Shown here one piece after another: positions 1 to 9,536 of a stretch of DNA of 41,536 nucleotides (the stretch's first letter is position 1; each line of letters begins with the position of its first letter). This DNA comes from Mycoplasmataceae bacterium. GTDB lineage: Bacteria; Bacillota_I; Bacilli_A; Mycoplasmatales; Mycoplasmoidaceae. Under the pieces are notes generated by a model, which saw nothing but the letters and a program-made list of their open reading frames with translations, was not told the DNA's origin and did no database searches. A program made the position numbers and the translations under genes. The stretch is from NCBI GenBank assembly GCA_031282725.1, contig JAITDD010000027.1:1-41536 (forward strand). Reading direction: 5' to 3'.

Positions 1-91
1 CATTCATTAAACCATCTTTTGGATATAAAGTAAATCCAAGAATATCTTTAAACAATAAGGAGTCTAATCCAAGAAAAAATAATAATCCCAT
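1..91 (-). CDS. Unknown protein, N-terminal fragment cut by window edge
   Basis: Thirty codons are visible, beginning MGLLFFLGLDSLLFKDILGF, hydrophobic at first and then reading LYPKDGLMN. The start is chosen because a TATAAC box (101-106, minus) lies 9 nt upstream of the ATG, the spacing seen for other first genes in the window. The gene follows the SufD-like gene on the same strand but appears to have its own promoter. I do not recognise the family from this fragment. It may be a membrane or exported protein. Confidence 0.45.
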   Translation of the reverse strand, partial: MGLLFFLGLDSLLFKDILGFTLYPKDGLMN

Positions 92-100
92 AACACTTAT

Positions 101-106
101 GTTATA
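101..106 (-). promoter_or_regulatory. -10 box (TATAAC) for the edge gene
   Basis: TATAAC on the minus strand, 9 nt before the ATG at 91. It matches the short box-to-ATG spacing of neighbouring genes. Confidence 0.4.
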
Positions 107-130
107 GTAAAAAAAATTAAAAATGTGGGG

Positions 131-583
131 TTATTCCACAAGGCTTTTTATTAATAAGGAAATCGCTTCTTCTTTACAAAACCCTTTATTCATTAGATAG
201 AAGATTTTATCCTTTTCCACCCTTCCTATATGAATGGAATGAGAGGCATTGATTTTGGAAGTGGCAATATTCATGACTGGAGTGACTTGGATAGAGGAAG
301 AGTCTAAAACTATGCCATTCACAGTTTGGGATAAAACGCAGTGGGGGGAATGGGAAGAGACATCATTTTTTAAAAAGATTTGAATGGAACCTTTATTCTT
401 GGCTATACAGGAGAAGGATATGTGAAATTGACAAGATTGGGATAAAGAGAAGGAAAGATCGATTTTTTTTAAACATCCATCAGCAATGATGATGTATCGG
501 ATTTTTTGAATCTCTTTTTCATTTAGAATGTGGGAGGAAGAGATGACTTGGTTTTCTTTACTCTCAAGACGAATAAGAGGCAT
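131..583 (-). CDS. Short SufD/SufB-like iron-sulfur assembly protein
   Basis: 150 residues. The C-terminal half reads like the end of SufB/SufD scaffold proteins: INASHSIHIGRVEKDKIFYL (about residues 111-130) followed by MNKGFCKEEAISLL corresponds to the family pattern with a conserved His-containing stretch, a Gly, then LD-E-LFYL and a -RG-xxxEA- helix. In complete SUF systems SufB and SufD (about 430 residues or more) pair on the SufC ATPase to build Fe-S clusters. This copy is about a third of that length and keeps mainly the C-terminal beta-helix and helical end. It may be a minimal SufD partner or a decayed remnant. The reading frame is clean. A sufU gene lies at 24717. A TATAAA box at 601-606 could drive it. 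Family assignment rests on the C-terminal motif only. Confidence 0.55.
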   Translation of the reverse strand: MPLIRLESKENQVISSSHILNEKEIQKIRYIIIADGCLKKIDLSFSLSQSCQFHISFSCIAKNKGSIQIFLKNDVSSHSPHCVLSQTVNGIVLDSSSIQVTPVMNIATSKINASHSIHIGRVEKDKIFYLMNKGFCKEEAISLLIKSLVE

Positions 584-597
584 AAGAACTAGTTCTT
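584..597. promoter_or_regulatory. 14-bp perfect palindrome abutting a start codon
   Basis: AAGAACTAGTTCTT is its own reverse complement. It touches the ATG of the SufD-like gene (583) and contains the TAG stop (591-589, minus) of the preceding lipoprotein gene. It could be an operator, or an RNA hairpin around the expected transcript start. Chance in AT-rich DNA is not excluded. Confidence 0.3.
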
Positions 598-3500
598 TTC
601 TTTATAATTCTCTACTCATAATGTTCCTAGTTTGTCATTGAATCTTCTGTCATATACTGTTACTTTTTCAGTGCCTCGAACCTTTTTAGAAGCTTCGTTA
701 GAGTTTATTGGATCTTGGGAAGCAGTATAGACAAGGTTGTAGATAATACTTTCACCATATTTTGCGATAAGGTTATAGTATACAGTTGCAAAATCATCTT
801 CAGATACGGGTTTGTGCATTTCAGTACCTGTTACTGCTGGCACCATGAAATCAGCTGGGTTAACTTGAAGATATAAAACCTCAGCAGCATTGTTTGTTCC
901 ATCCACTTCGTTATAGAATACATTTTTATTAGTTGCAGCAGCACCATTTCTTTCATTGATTAGAAGAGAAGGATAATCGTTTTGTTTGAAGTAATCAGGG
1001 ACATCATCACCGCTAACCAAAGTCTTGAATTTGAAAGAAGTTTTAATTTTGTCTTGTTGGCCAGAAGTAGAAGCTGCAGCTAGATAGTAAGGGTCTTTGG
1101 ATGGCATAGAACCGGAAGTATCAAAGCTAGTTCCATAAATCGCAGTAATCAAAGCTTGGGTGATATGTTTAAAATCTACATTGGCCAAAGTTTCATCGTA
1201 AGGGTCTTTGTAAGAGTTTATCATGTCATATACACCATCAAAACCTTTAACAGCTCCATCGATTGCTTTAGCAACAGCTTTAGTATTAGATACGGAACGG
1301 TTGATATATAGATATCCTGTTAAACTGTTTTTGAATCAATCTTTGTCAACAATGGGAGTGATGTCTGATCAAGCAGCGCCACCAGAGTGGCTAAGATCTC
1401 AGTATTGATCTGTTTTAACATTAATGTATGGTCCTATTGTTACATATCTAGCTAAAGCTCCTTCTCCATCACTAGAAGGGTTGTTAGCGTTACCATTCTT
1501 GAACGATTCGAAAAGGTTTTCCGCTCCGTGTTTTGTAACATTATCTGTGGAAGAAGTAACAAGGCCTAAATAACCCATTAAATCAACATTGGTAGGAGTA
1601 TCAGTACTGACTTTTGCATTTGCATATTTGAAGTAGTTAGGGTTTTCAGAATATCCGCATGTGTCTTTTATTGGGGTAGTACCTACATCTCCTTTATTAG
1701 AATAGTCAGCATCTTCACTTTGATCCATACCACTAAATTTGGTGTTGTTGAATTTTTGATAGTTAGCTTTTCATTCAAAATCACTAACACTTCCTGTTAA
1801 ACCGGAGTTAGTATAATCAGTACTGTTTTTTGTTACTCAAAGGAAGTAAGCGGGTTGTCCATAAACAACTTTGCTTGCTTGTCATTCGATGAATCGTTTG
1901 GGGTTGAATTTGTATTGGTCATCGAAAAGAAGGTATTTGATAGTGTCAAGTGTTTTTCAGTAAGAGATTTTGTCAGCACTAGTACCTAAAAAAGCATAGT
2001 CTCCATCAGTTATTTCTGTTTTCTCAAAACCTCAAGTGTTTGTTGCTAATTGTTGGCTCTTTCATGTATTTCCAGCCTTCTTTACTAAATCTTCAACACT
2101 TGTTGGATTGGTGGAAGTTAGGAAGGAGTTATTTGCTACTAATTTTGGGAAATAGATATTGTTAGCGAAAACACCTTCTCATGGGTTAAGAGTATTTTCT
2201 TCACGTGTTGGAACACCAGAGACTGTTGTTGGTACATTAATATTAGCAAACATATTTGAAGAATCTAAGAACTTAGCAGATTCATTAACCGCATCACCAC
2301 TTCCATTAGCCATTAAATGTTCTCATGAATAGGATAATAGAATGGAGTTTGTAAAAGTATCTGTGGCACAATATCCATTAATAAGAGCATTAATAGCACC
2401 AGAGTCTGTAAAGATATGTTCGGAATAATAAGCATTTCCTGTCTTTGGTCTTGCTTTTGGGGATACTAAAGGAGTTTTGCCAGGAGTTGTTGATCCGATA
2501 TTTAATGAATCTACCGCATCATCTAGATTTTTGGTTAATTTTTTAACAGTGATCTCGTTGGTTGGGTTTACTGGATCTCCAATAAATTCATTAGAAGAGA
2601 AAGCGAAGTAAGCTTGGTATAATCAGATTTCAACATCGAAAAGAAGGTAAGATACTGGAGCAGCGTCTGCTTTATTGTTGAATAAGGTTCTTGATTTTAC
2701 TGCAAAAGGGAATTGGGAAGCAATACCGTTTTTGTAGATATCTGAAATAGGGTAGAACTTATCTTTTCCATGAACTCCACTAGCTCCGTTTCATTTATCG
2801 TTAGTAATTTCAGCAGAGTTGAAAGCCATAAGTTTTTCGTAAGATTCTTTTAAGTTCTTAACAACAGCTTCATAGTTTTTTAATATGTCTGCATTGTAAG
2901 CAATTTTGTATAAAGCTTTGAATAGATTTTCTTGTTCAGCATTAACATCTTTGGAAGGAAGTTTAAATATTCTCTTAGAATAAGGGATTGGTTGACCTGA
3001 ACTTGTTGCATTTTCTCCAAAGATAGCTTTAAAGTCATCACGCATATTGCATTGACCAATAGTATTAGAAAGAAGGTTACCTAGTTTGAAATCACTGCTA
3101 GTTACAGGGTCTTTCATTTCCATTGCTAATTCAAGAATAATCTCATCCATATTGTTTTGGAAGAAGGTTTTAAGATCAGTGGTTACGAAATTGAAAGAAG
3201 AAGAATATCTATCATCATTTCATAAATTAGCAAGACATCTTACTTTTAAAACGTCATTAGTTTTTTCTCTGATAGTTCTTGTGTCAGCAGATGCAATGTG
3301 AGAATATCCATCAATAGCTATGAAGTGAACTCCACCTGTTCCTTTATCTCCACCACTTCTTTCTCGAATAAGCATACATGGAACAGAAGCGGAAGGTTGG
3401 TAGGCATTTAAAGTAGCAACATATCCGTCAGTATATAAGTCTATATTATTGTTAAAAACTTCGGCATGAGGGATGTATTCGGCACGTTCGTCAACAGTTT

Positions 3501-5190
3501 CATCACCTTGAACGATTCTACTATTTTTTCCAGGAGTAACTGCCGCTTCTTGTCCAAAGGCTTCTATATCACCAGTGACAGTAACTTGTTGATCCATAAA
3601 AGGGTATTTTTTATTATTTTCAGTGGTAGGGTCAACGAAGTAAGAAGTAGTGCTAGAAGAATTTTGTGGTTTTCCGTGTGAATCTAAGTTTTTGATTCTT
3701 TTGTTTGGTTCGCATTGGAAAGCAGGCCCTAGGAAAGAGTAGGTGGGTTTATTAGAATCGTCGAAAGTAGGAGCATCACTTGCCATTGTAGAATCCTCAG
3801 GCATAACTTTGTATGTGAATTCATCGCCATCTTTAGATAATCTAGCTCTATACAAAAAGTTTTTAAGAAGGTCATTTTGATTTAAAATTCCAGTAGAAAC
3901 AGGAACAGAAGTCATTTTAACTCCAGTATTTTTAAAAATAGTGTTTCAATATAAGTAAGAAGTGGCAGCAGAGAAAGTAACGTCCAAAGAAGTGAAAGCA
4001 TCGGAAGCTAAATTAACTTTGATTAAAGTAGCAGAATCGTCAGTATAGGATTGATCAGAACCTTTTGATACTGGAATATTGAAAAGACCTGAATTTTTAA
4101 GAATGAAGTTGTTGGTGTTGTCTTCATTTTTAATATCAGTCGCAATCTTAGGAGCGAAGTTTTTTCATTTATTGTTATCAAATACTGGATATTCATAACT
4201 TGCTTTAGCGTCAGCGGAAACTGTTCCTAGAGGGTTTTTAGAGTCGTCTTTGATGTTGTAAGTAGAAGCGAAATCACTTTTATTTTCACTTCCTTTTCAT
4301 AATACCATAACAGTAGAAACAGGAAGAGTAGTGTATGTATATTCTTGGAAGGTAACATGTTGTAAATAAGCTCATACTCAGTCTAGGTATTTATCATAGG
4401 TTGTTTCTGTAGATGCTCCAGCTGCTGTGATAACGTTATAGTTAGGGTTAGCTTTAGGATAGAAGTCAATGTATTGTCATTTGTTTTCTGCGGCAGCTAC
4501 ATCATCTTTGGTTCCATAAAGTTTCGTATCAATGTTGTTGTAGTCGCCTTTTTCTACATCGGAGTTGAATAAGGTTTTGTAAGAGGAAGAAGAAGGAATA
4601 TCTTTAGGAAGAGCTAAATAACTTCTTTCAAAAACTTTGGTAACAAAATCATTTCTGATGGAAGGATACATAGTGAGACGAACATAAGAATCTCTTTCAC
4701 TTTCAGCGGCACCAGTGACAGGATTTTTTAATGTTCCATCTATTCCTAATGGATCTAATACTTCGTTTTGGAAATAGTAAGGTCAGTTACTACCTTTATT
4801 ATTTTTGTAGGAAGTTACTTTATCATCATAAGATTTTCCAGCACTAGTTGTTCAATCATCTCAATTCTTTTTGTAAGTGTTTCAGTCTATGTTATGTTTG
4901 TCTGTATCTGTTTCAGTACAAATGTCGTAGTAGAATCGGTATAGTATTTCGTTAGTTACAAAATCTTTAAAGGAATTAGTAGAAGTTGGATCGGTTAATG
5001 CCATCTTGATCATTTCAGAAAGTGTTAAGTCTCCTTGTTGAGAAGAAGCGAATCTGGTACCTTTCTCTTTATCTACCATATTGGAAGTAATTTTAGAGTC
5101 TACAGCCTTAGCACAACTTGCTAAAGAAGTAACAGCTAGGCAGGAAACAAAAAATAGGGAAGAAAATAATAATGTTTTCTTAAGTTTCAT
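589..5190 (-). CDS. Large surface lipoprotein, 1533 aa (MG307/MG309-like?)
   Basis: One continuous frame once TGA is read as Trp. The end is LGTLWVENYKEKN then TAG, placing the final Trp codon TGA beyond where standard code would stop. The N-terminus has a Lys-rich start, a hydrophobic stretch and the lipobox LASC with Cys at residue 26, so the protein should be lipid-anchored on the outer face of the membrane. The body is Ser/Thr/Asn/Asp-rich without obvious internal repeats. Features such as YYFQNEVLDPLGIDG (about residues 140-155), GGVHFIAIDGYSHI (about 630-643) and a C-terminal VTVYDRRFNDKLG recall, from memory, the large MG307/MG309-type lipoproteins of mycoplasmas (Lipoprotein_10 region). 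That link is tentative. TATAAT lies 9 nt before the ATG. Probably an adhesin or other surface protein; the function is unknown. Confidence 0.8.
601..606 (-). promoter_or_regulatory. Possible -10 box (TATAAA) for the SufD-like gene
   Basis: TATAAA on the minus strand, 17 nt before the ATG at 583, would give a leader of about 10 nt. The box lies inside the end of the intergenic-free junction with the lipoprotein gene. Confidence 0.3.
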
Positions 5191-5199
5191 TTTATTAAT

Positions 5200-5205
5200 A
5201 TTATA
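5200..5205 (-). promoter_or_regulatory. -10 box (TATAAT) for the 1533-aa lipoprotein
   Basis: TATAAT on the minus strand, 9 nt before the ATG at 5190. The transcript should carry at most two or three leader bases. Confidence 0.6.
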
Positions 5206-5266
5206 TATTAATTAGTCGGGTTGTGGGTTATTTTTTTGGAAGATTTAATAGATAGAAAAGGCTAAA

Positions 5267-5499
5267 AGTTAACTTTTTGTTTTTTTTGTCGCTATATATA
5301 TATGTATGGTTAAAAATAAAAAACCCGAAAAATCAACAAGAAAACTCGTACCTTTTGGCAAACCACTTGAGGCGCAAATCGTGAAAAAAACGGGAAATGT
5401 TGTGGTTATAATTATTAATAAATAGTTAAACCCAGAAATGTTTGAAACAGGTAATGATAAAAAATTCGATTCATTTCTTAAAATATATTTAGAAGATAA
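5267..5499 (+). repeat. Dispersed repeat, copy 1 (part shared with 41305-41536)
   Basis: This 233-nt stretch is about 97% identical to 41305-41536 in the same orientation. By eye there are seven substitutions and one T-run length change. Identity starts at AGTTAACTTTTTG, upstream of the gene, so promoter and coding start were duplicated together. Copy 2 leaves the window, so the true repeat length is unknown. Confidence 0.9.
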
Positions 5500-5890
5500 G
5501 AAACAAAGAGAGAAAGAAGCGATAGAGGCGCGAAGATGAGAAGAAGAAAATCGTAAATGACAACTTAACATGGAAAAAGAACGAAAGGAAGATAAAGAAG
5601 AAAACCGTAAATGACAGCTTAACATGGAAAGAGAACGAAAAGAGGATAAAGAAGAAGCAAGAAGATTAAGAGAAGCAGATAGGGAAGAAAATCGTAAATG
5701 ACAACTTAACATGGAAAGAGAATGAAAAGAGGATAAGGAAGAGGCACGAAGAATACGGGAAGAAGATAGATTAGAAAACAAAACTTTTCAAAAAGAGATG
5801 ATAGCCGAATTTAAAGAAGTTAAAGAAGATATTCGAGAAATCAAAAAAGACATCAATAACATCGTAGAAAAGAACAATCTAAAAAGGTAA
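5306..5890 (+). pseudogene. Coiled-coil family gene, copy 1, nonsense-interrupted
   Basis: The frame from ATG 5306 to TAA 5888-5890 is 194 codons, with TGA as Trp. Codon 40 is TAG (5423-5425) where copy 2 has GAG, Glu. The N-terminal domain begins MVKNKKPEKSTRKLVPFGKP and includes a beta-like GNVVVIIINKELNPEMF. From about residue 65 it becomes a long charged helix built of tandem 18-residue units and ends in a FKEVKEDIREIKKDI coiled coil. An in-frame ATG at 5438 could restart translation of the C-terminal 150 residues. No signal peptide or membrane helix. I do not recognise the family; its structure recalls the repetitive coiled-coil protein families of mycoplasmas. Expression of the full protein is impossible without stop readthrough. 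Confidence 0.75.
5543..5770 (+). repeat. In-frame 54-nt tandem repeats with 33-nt spacers
   Basis: Three 54-nt units (5543-5596, 5597-5650, 5684-5737) encode EENRKWQLNMEKERKEDK or near copies. Two 33-nt units (5651-5683, 5738-5770) encode EEARRLREADR-like segments, giving the order A-A-B-A-B. Period and frame are maintained, so unit number could vary without breaking the frame. Confidence 0.85.
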
Positions 5891-5936
5891 TCACTCTATT
5901 CTTACATTTTAAAACCAACAGAATACAGAAAGGATT

Positions 5937-6731
5937 TTATTTTTTTAAAGAAGCAAAAAAGGATTTAATTGCTTTCTCATAAACTTTAAAAGCTTTTTTA
6001 TAGTGAAGTTTGTCTGCCTTGCTATATTTCTCCATCATTACTCCACTATTCCCTTCCACAATATAAGGTTCATTATTTATAAAAGCAAAATCTATGGAAC
6101 AGAAGGATATGGGGAGAATCTTGATTACTGAAGATATAACCTTTTGGATCTTATTAATAATAGAAGTTGAAACATCATCAGAAAAGGAGGCACCTAAACC
6201 TAGATTAAATCTTCACTCTTCATCTTTTTTAATCTTTTGATAAACTATTTTTATTTTCTTATTAAGGATAATGGCACGGTATTCGGTCGTATATGAATAA
6301 AAGGGGGAGATGCAAAACCCAAGATGAGAGGAGGTAATAAGGTTTATCTTTTCTTCTAAATCAGAGAAAGAGGTGCAATGATAGACATTATTACCACCAG
6401 ACCCGACATTGGGTTTAATAACAACATCTTCGTTTAAAGAGGAGAATAAGGTTTTAACAGAAGAAAGTTCATAATACCCTTTCATAAAATAAGTGTGAGA
6501 AAAACATTTGATTTTATTCTTTATTAATATTTCACTGAATCCAGATTTATCATCGAAGATTTTGGTGATTGATGCATTATTGTTAGGGAAGTTATATCCA
6601 TATATTGGCATCATCTTCCCTTTGCGTTCTAGAATATTGATTCATCCGGAGGCAATAGTGGTTAGTTTATATTCGTGCTTTTTTGCAATATCTTTTAATA
6701 TAAGTTCTAATTGTCTTGTTGGATAATTCAT
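5937..6731 (-). CDS. ATP-grasp domain ligase (RimK-like fold)
   Basis: 264 residues, with TGA as Trp at two places. ATP-grasp enzymes join a carboxylate to an amine or other nucleophile through an acyl-phosphate made from ATP. Visible hallmarks are VVIKPNVGSGG (about residues 104-114), the lysine and glycine-rich loop that holds ATP, and a C-terminal SIDFAFINNEPYIVEGNSGV (about 215-234), the D...E-x-N metal-binding pattern. Length fits a compact RimK/YheC-type ligase; the substrate cannot be read from the sequence. The ATG at 6731 gives a full N-terminal subdomain. The internal ATGs near 6614 would cut into it. The gene sits 38 nt after the membrane-protein gene on the same strand with no clear promoter, so it is likely the last gene of the holA operon. 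Confidence 0.7.
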
Positions 6732-6769
6732 AGTTTGTTTCTTTTTTTTTATTCTTATTATTTCTCTTA

Positions 6770-7822
6770 TTAAATATTCTTAATATATTCTTTGTATAAT
6801 TCTTCAATTTTTTTTTCATCTCTTTTAGGAGAAAACACCGCCCCGATAATTAAGGAGATTAAAGAGATAGTGAGAAAGAAGAACATTAAACCACAAAAAA
6901 CGATGTATAAGGTACAAAAGGTTGAGTTTATTTTAGAAGCGGCATGAAAATTAAGGAAGATATTTTTAGAATTCTCGTCAGTGAAAACAGAAAGAGTAGA
7001 AGAAAAGATAACAAGGATAAGAACAAACATTGCCCCATGTCAACGGAATTGGTAGATAAAGTTGTCATTATTTAGTTTTTTATTCTTTAAATAGGTACTG
7101 AATCCAATAATAGTAAAGGTACAGAATGTTAAACCCATTAATAAAAGGAGTAAACTATTCTCTCAATCAAGATTTAAGGAAGAAGGAAGAGAGGAAGAGG
7201 AGAAACCCATAATAGCGATTGCTATGATAGAAAGGATCGAAAGAAGAAAAGAAAAGTTATAGATTTTTTTAATGATTGGGATGATCTTAGGTTTTGAGGT
7301 AAAGATGTAGATTTTTCCAGAATTGATGTCCTCGCTGAATTTCATTGCAGCTTGAGCTATTTTTTGGTTTAAAGCGAAAACTCCTTCTGGGTTTGTTTGT
7401 CCTCCAATAGCATCAGTGATGATTTCGTTTTGTTTTATTGTGTTTTCTGAAAGATTCTTAACTTCGGCATTGTTTATAGTGTGGACTGGTTTGTTAATAG
7501 AGATGTCAATATTGTATGTATTGGAACAATAAATGGAAAGCCAGTTAATTTGATCAATAAGGTCAGATTCTTCTTCTTTTGTTGAAACATCGATTTTAGA
7601 TAAAGAACATGTTTTTTGGGATATTTCTTCATATTTTTTGAGAATTTTTTTAAACTTAGGGGTTTTTGGTTCTAAGAAGGCAAGAATGGAAAGGGTTTGT
7701 TCAATCGCTTTTTGTAAGGTGATGTCGGAAAGGATTTTAGAACAAATAATATTATTAGTAAAGATTGTATCTAAATCTATATATATCTTTTTAATTTGCG
7801 AGGTTATTATTGCTTTGTCCAT
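6770..7822 (-). CDS. Membrane protein of unknown function, four helices
   Basis: 350 residues. The first roughly 195 residues are soluble, helical and charged. Then come four hydrophobic segments at about 196-218, 222-244, 260-282 and 305-332, ending in a charged tail KRDEKKIEELYKEYIKNI. TGA is Trp after SLNLD and after QFR, joining what would otherwise look like two genes. The start codon lies inside the end of holA (32-nt overlap), which suggests translational coupling; no promoter is visible in front. I do not recognise the family. Position between a replication-clamp-loader gene and an ATP-grasp ligase gives no functional clue. Confidence 0.75.
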
Positions 7823-8678
7823 AGTAATTTAAAAGAAGGACTTTAAACCCGATCGTAGGCTCTTTCTCCCCTTTTTTTATATTATAGTCAAATTCATAAA
7901 AGAAGGATAAAAGTGATTCAATATGGTTTTTGTCAAATTTTTTAGCAATCTCATGTAATTTGTTTATTTTTCACAAAGGGGTTTTAAGGATTAAGGATAG
8001 GGAAGAGATATCATCACAATTACACATCTTAATTATTTTAAGAGTGAAAAGATTGGAACTGATCGCATTAATAATATTGATTCCATTTATTTTTAATAAG
8101 GCAAATTGATTTAAGGAAGAAAAGGTTTTTTGAAAATCACAGAAAAGGATGTGTGAAAGGAAAGAAAAGATATTATCGTTGCTGGGCTTTTGAAAAATGC
8201 AGTTCACCATTTCTTCCGTTATTTCTTTTTTATCATCGTAATAATATAAGGAATAGATATTATTTTGGATAACTAATGGGTTTTTGTTTGAGTTTTCGAT
8301 AATAAGGTCGTATACTTGTTCATTTTGCACTTTCTTATCTTTTAATAATGAATCAATCAATTTAACAAAATCGGTTCGTCCAAAAGGTTTTAATAGTTTA
8401 CCATTTTGTAAAAGGAAAGGGTTAGGTTTATCGCATAGAATAAAAAAGACCGAGGAATCTTCTTCTATATTAATAAAGGTTTTTTGTTTTAAAATATTGA
8501 AGTGGTGGAAGAGGAAATTATGTTGGTTTTCGAAAAGGTTTATTTGGGATATTTTTTGGTTTATATCTTCACTTGTATATAAGGACGCATCTATTGATTC
8601 ACAGGAAGGATGATTTTTTAAAAAGATGTGAATGTAATATGATAATAAAGATTCATCATTTGTGTAATAAAAAAGCAT
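7791..8678 (-). CDS. holA: Probable DNA polymerase III subunit delta
   Basis: 295 residues, slightly short for HolA (about 320-345) but usual for mollicutes. Delta is the clamp-loader subunit that opens the sliding clamp and works with the DnaX subunits, encoded here at 38481-40211. There is no intact Walker motif, as expected. The layout fits: an N-terminal region with LFENQHNFLFHHFNILK, a middle KPFGRTDFVKLIDSLLK (about residues 99-115), and a C-terminal helical collar domain with DNIFSFLSHILFCDFQKTF and a NAISSNLFTLKIIKM helix typical of delta. One TGA is Trp. TATATA lies 6 nt before the ATG. tRNA-Ser is 34 nt upstream on the same strand. Identification rests on overall pattern, not on catalytic residues. 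Confidence 0.65.
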
Positions 8679-8684
8679 AGTTCT

Positions 8685-8690
8685 TATATA
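8685..8690 (-). promoter_or_regulatory. -10-like box (TATATA) for holA
   Basis: TATATA 6 nt before the ATG at 8678, between tRNA-Ser and holA. Co-transcription from the tRNA promoter is also possible. Confidence 0.35.
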
Positions 8691-8712
8691 TTTATATTTT
8701 TAGGAAAGAAAA

Positions 8713-8803
8713 TGGCGGATGCTGAGAGATTCGAACTCCCGCATAGCTTTCACTATCTATCGGTTTTCGAAACCGAACCCTTCAACCACTTGGGTAAGCA
8801 TCC
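8713..8803 (-). tRNA. tRNA-Ser(CGA)
   Basis: 91 nt including encoded CCA. The acceptor stem GGATGCT pairs with AGCATCC. The anticodon stem TCGGT/ACCGA encloses the loop TTCGAAA, anticodon CGA, reading UCG. The long variable arm has an ATAG/CTAT stem, the class II shape expected for serine. The T-loop is TTCGAAT. A TATAAT box lies 10 nt upstream. Confidence 0.95.
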
Positions 8804-8813
8804 AATAAATATG

Positions 8814-8819
8814 ATTATA
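8814..8819 (-). promoter_or_regulatory. -10 box (TATAAT) for tRNA-Ser
   Basis: TATAAT on the minus strand, 10 nt before the mature tRNA 5' end. Confidence 0.6.
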
Positions 8820-8851
8820 TTTCAGCTTCAAATCGACGTTTTTTAAAAAAA

Positions 8852-8857
8852 TATAAT
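8852..8857 (+). promoter_or_regulatory. -10 box (TATAAT) for the 97-aa gene
   Basis: TATAAT 9 nt before the ATG at 8867. Confidence 0.55.
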
Positions 8858-8866
8858 GTAAGCATT

Positions 8867-9160
8867 ATGAAAGGTTTTGATAAAATTTACAATATGGAAA
8901 TTGTTCGAAAAGAACCTTTAAACGAAGAAGAACAAGCTTTTTTCGATGACTCGTGTAAGTTTTGAAAAGTATTTAAACATACAGACGGGAAATATTATTC
9001 AAGGTTCGCAAGTAATCCAAAAGGGGCTTTGTTTAGTGTAGCGGTAGATTGTGAAGAAATGTTTCCTATAATAAAGAAGGTTGATAGTTGATTTGTTTCT
9101 TACGGAGAGAGCTACACCAGTCTGTTCGCAGAATGAAAACGTGGAGGAGTTATCGAATAA
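8867..9160 (+). CDS. Small unknown protein, 97 aa
   Basis: The frame is open only with UGA as Trp (three TGA codons), so a standard-code search misses it. The protein begins MKGFDKIYNMEIVRKE, is acidic in the first third, and continues FFDDSCKFWKVFKHTDGKYY and a C-terminal SWFVSYGESYTSLFAEWKRG. No signal peptide or membrane helix. A well-placed TATAAT supports it as an expressed gene. A truncated copy of its first 17 residues lies at 9537, so it belongs to a small family or has been locally duplicated. The two TAA codons soon after its end and the decayed frames that follow mean it could itself be the 5' part of a broken longer gene. Function unknown. Confidence 0.55.
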
Positions 9161-9183
9161 AACTAAAAGTACAGGTAAATTAG

Positions 9184-9429
9184 ATCTCTATTTTCGATAC
9201 CTCTTTTGATTTAAACACGAAGGATCTGAATTTTAGTATAGATATGTATGCTAAGTTTCGAAAATTTATGTCAAATGATTTCGAATGATTAAAAGATAGT
9301 AATTGCATCAGTAAGAATAAAATGTCTGAACTGGATTTATTAAAATTAGGCAATAAAATTGTCCTGCTTTTCCCGAAATGGTTTCATGTTGCAAAAAATT
9401 TGAATGAACAATACGGGTGCCAGAATTAA
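9184..9429 (+). pseudogene. Open fragment without a good start, probable gene remnant
   Basis: The frame opens after TAG 9181-9183, reading IFDTSFDLNTKDLNFSIDMY, and runs to TAA 9427-9429. One TGA is Trp. The first ATG is at 9244, which would leave 61 residues ending FHVAKNLNEQYGCQN. No promoter box stands near that ATG. The codon pattern looks protein-like, but the 5' part is missing or out of frame, so I read it as part of a decayed gene. The following 9430-9536 holds a short Lys/Glu-rich frame and no gene. Confidence 0.4.
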
Positions 9430-9536
9430 TACATGACGAATTAGATAGAATTTAAGCAGCCATTATACGAAAAAGAGAGAAAGAAAAAGATAACAAGGAT
9501 AAAAGAAAAGAGTAAGGAGAAAGTTATTATCTTAAT

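Noticed and set aside
5543-5770. Repeats that could suggest a CRISPR array
   Set aside because: The units are in-frame coding repeats of 54 and 33 nt with no palindromic repeats or unique spacers.
5269-5781. 170-codon minus-strand frame rich in Ser and Leu
   Set aside because: It is the antisense of the in-frame coiled-coil repeats on plus. Repetition and composition are explained by the plus gene, whose copy 2 shows silent-change bias in the plus frame.
7030-7070. Break between two minus frames read as separate membrane-protein genes
   Set aside because: The break is a TGA in QFRWHG. Reading it as Trp joins the frames into one 350-residue protein.
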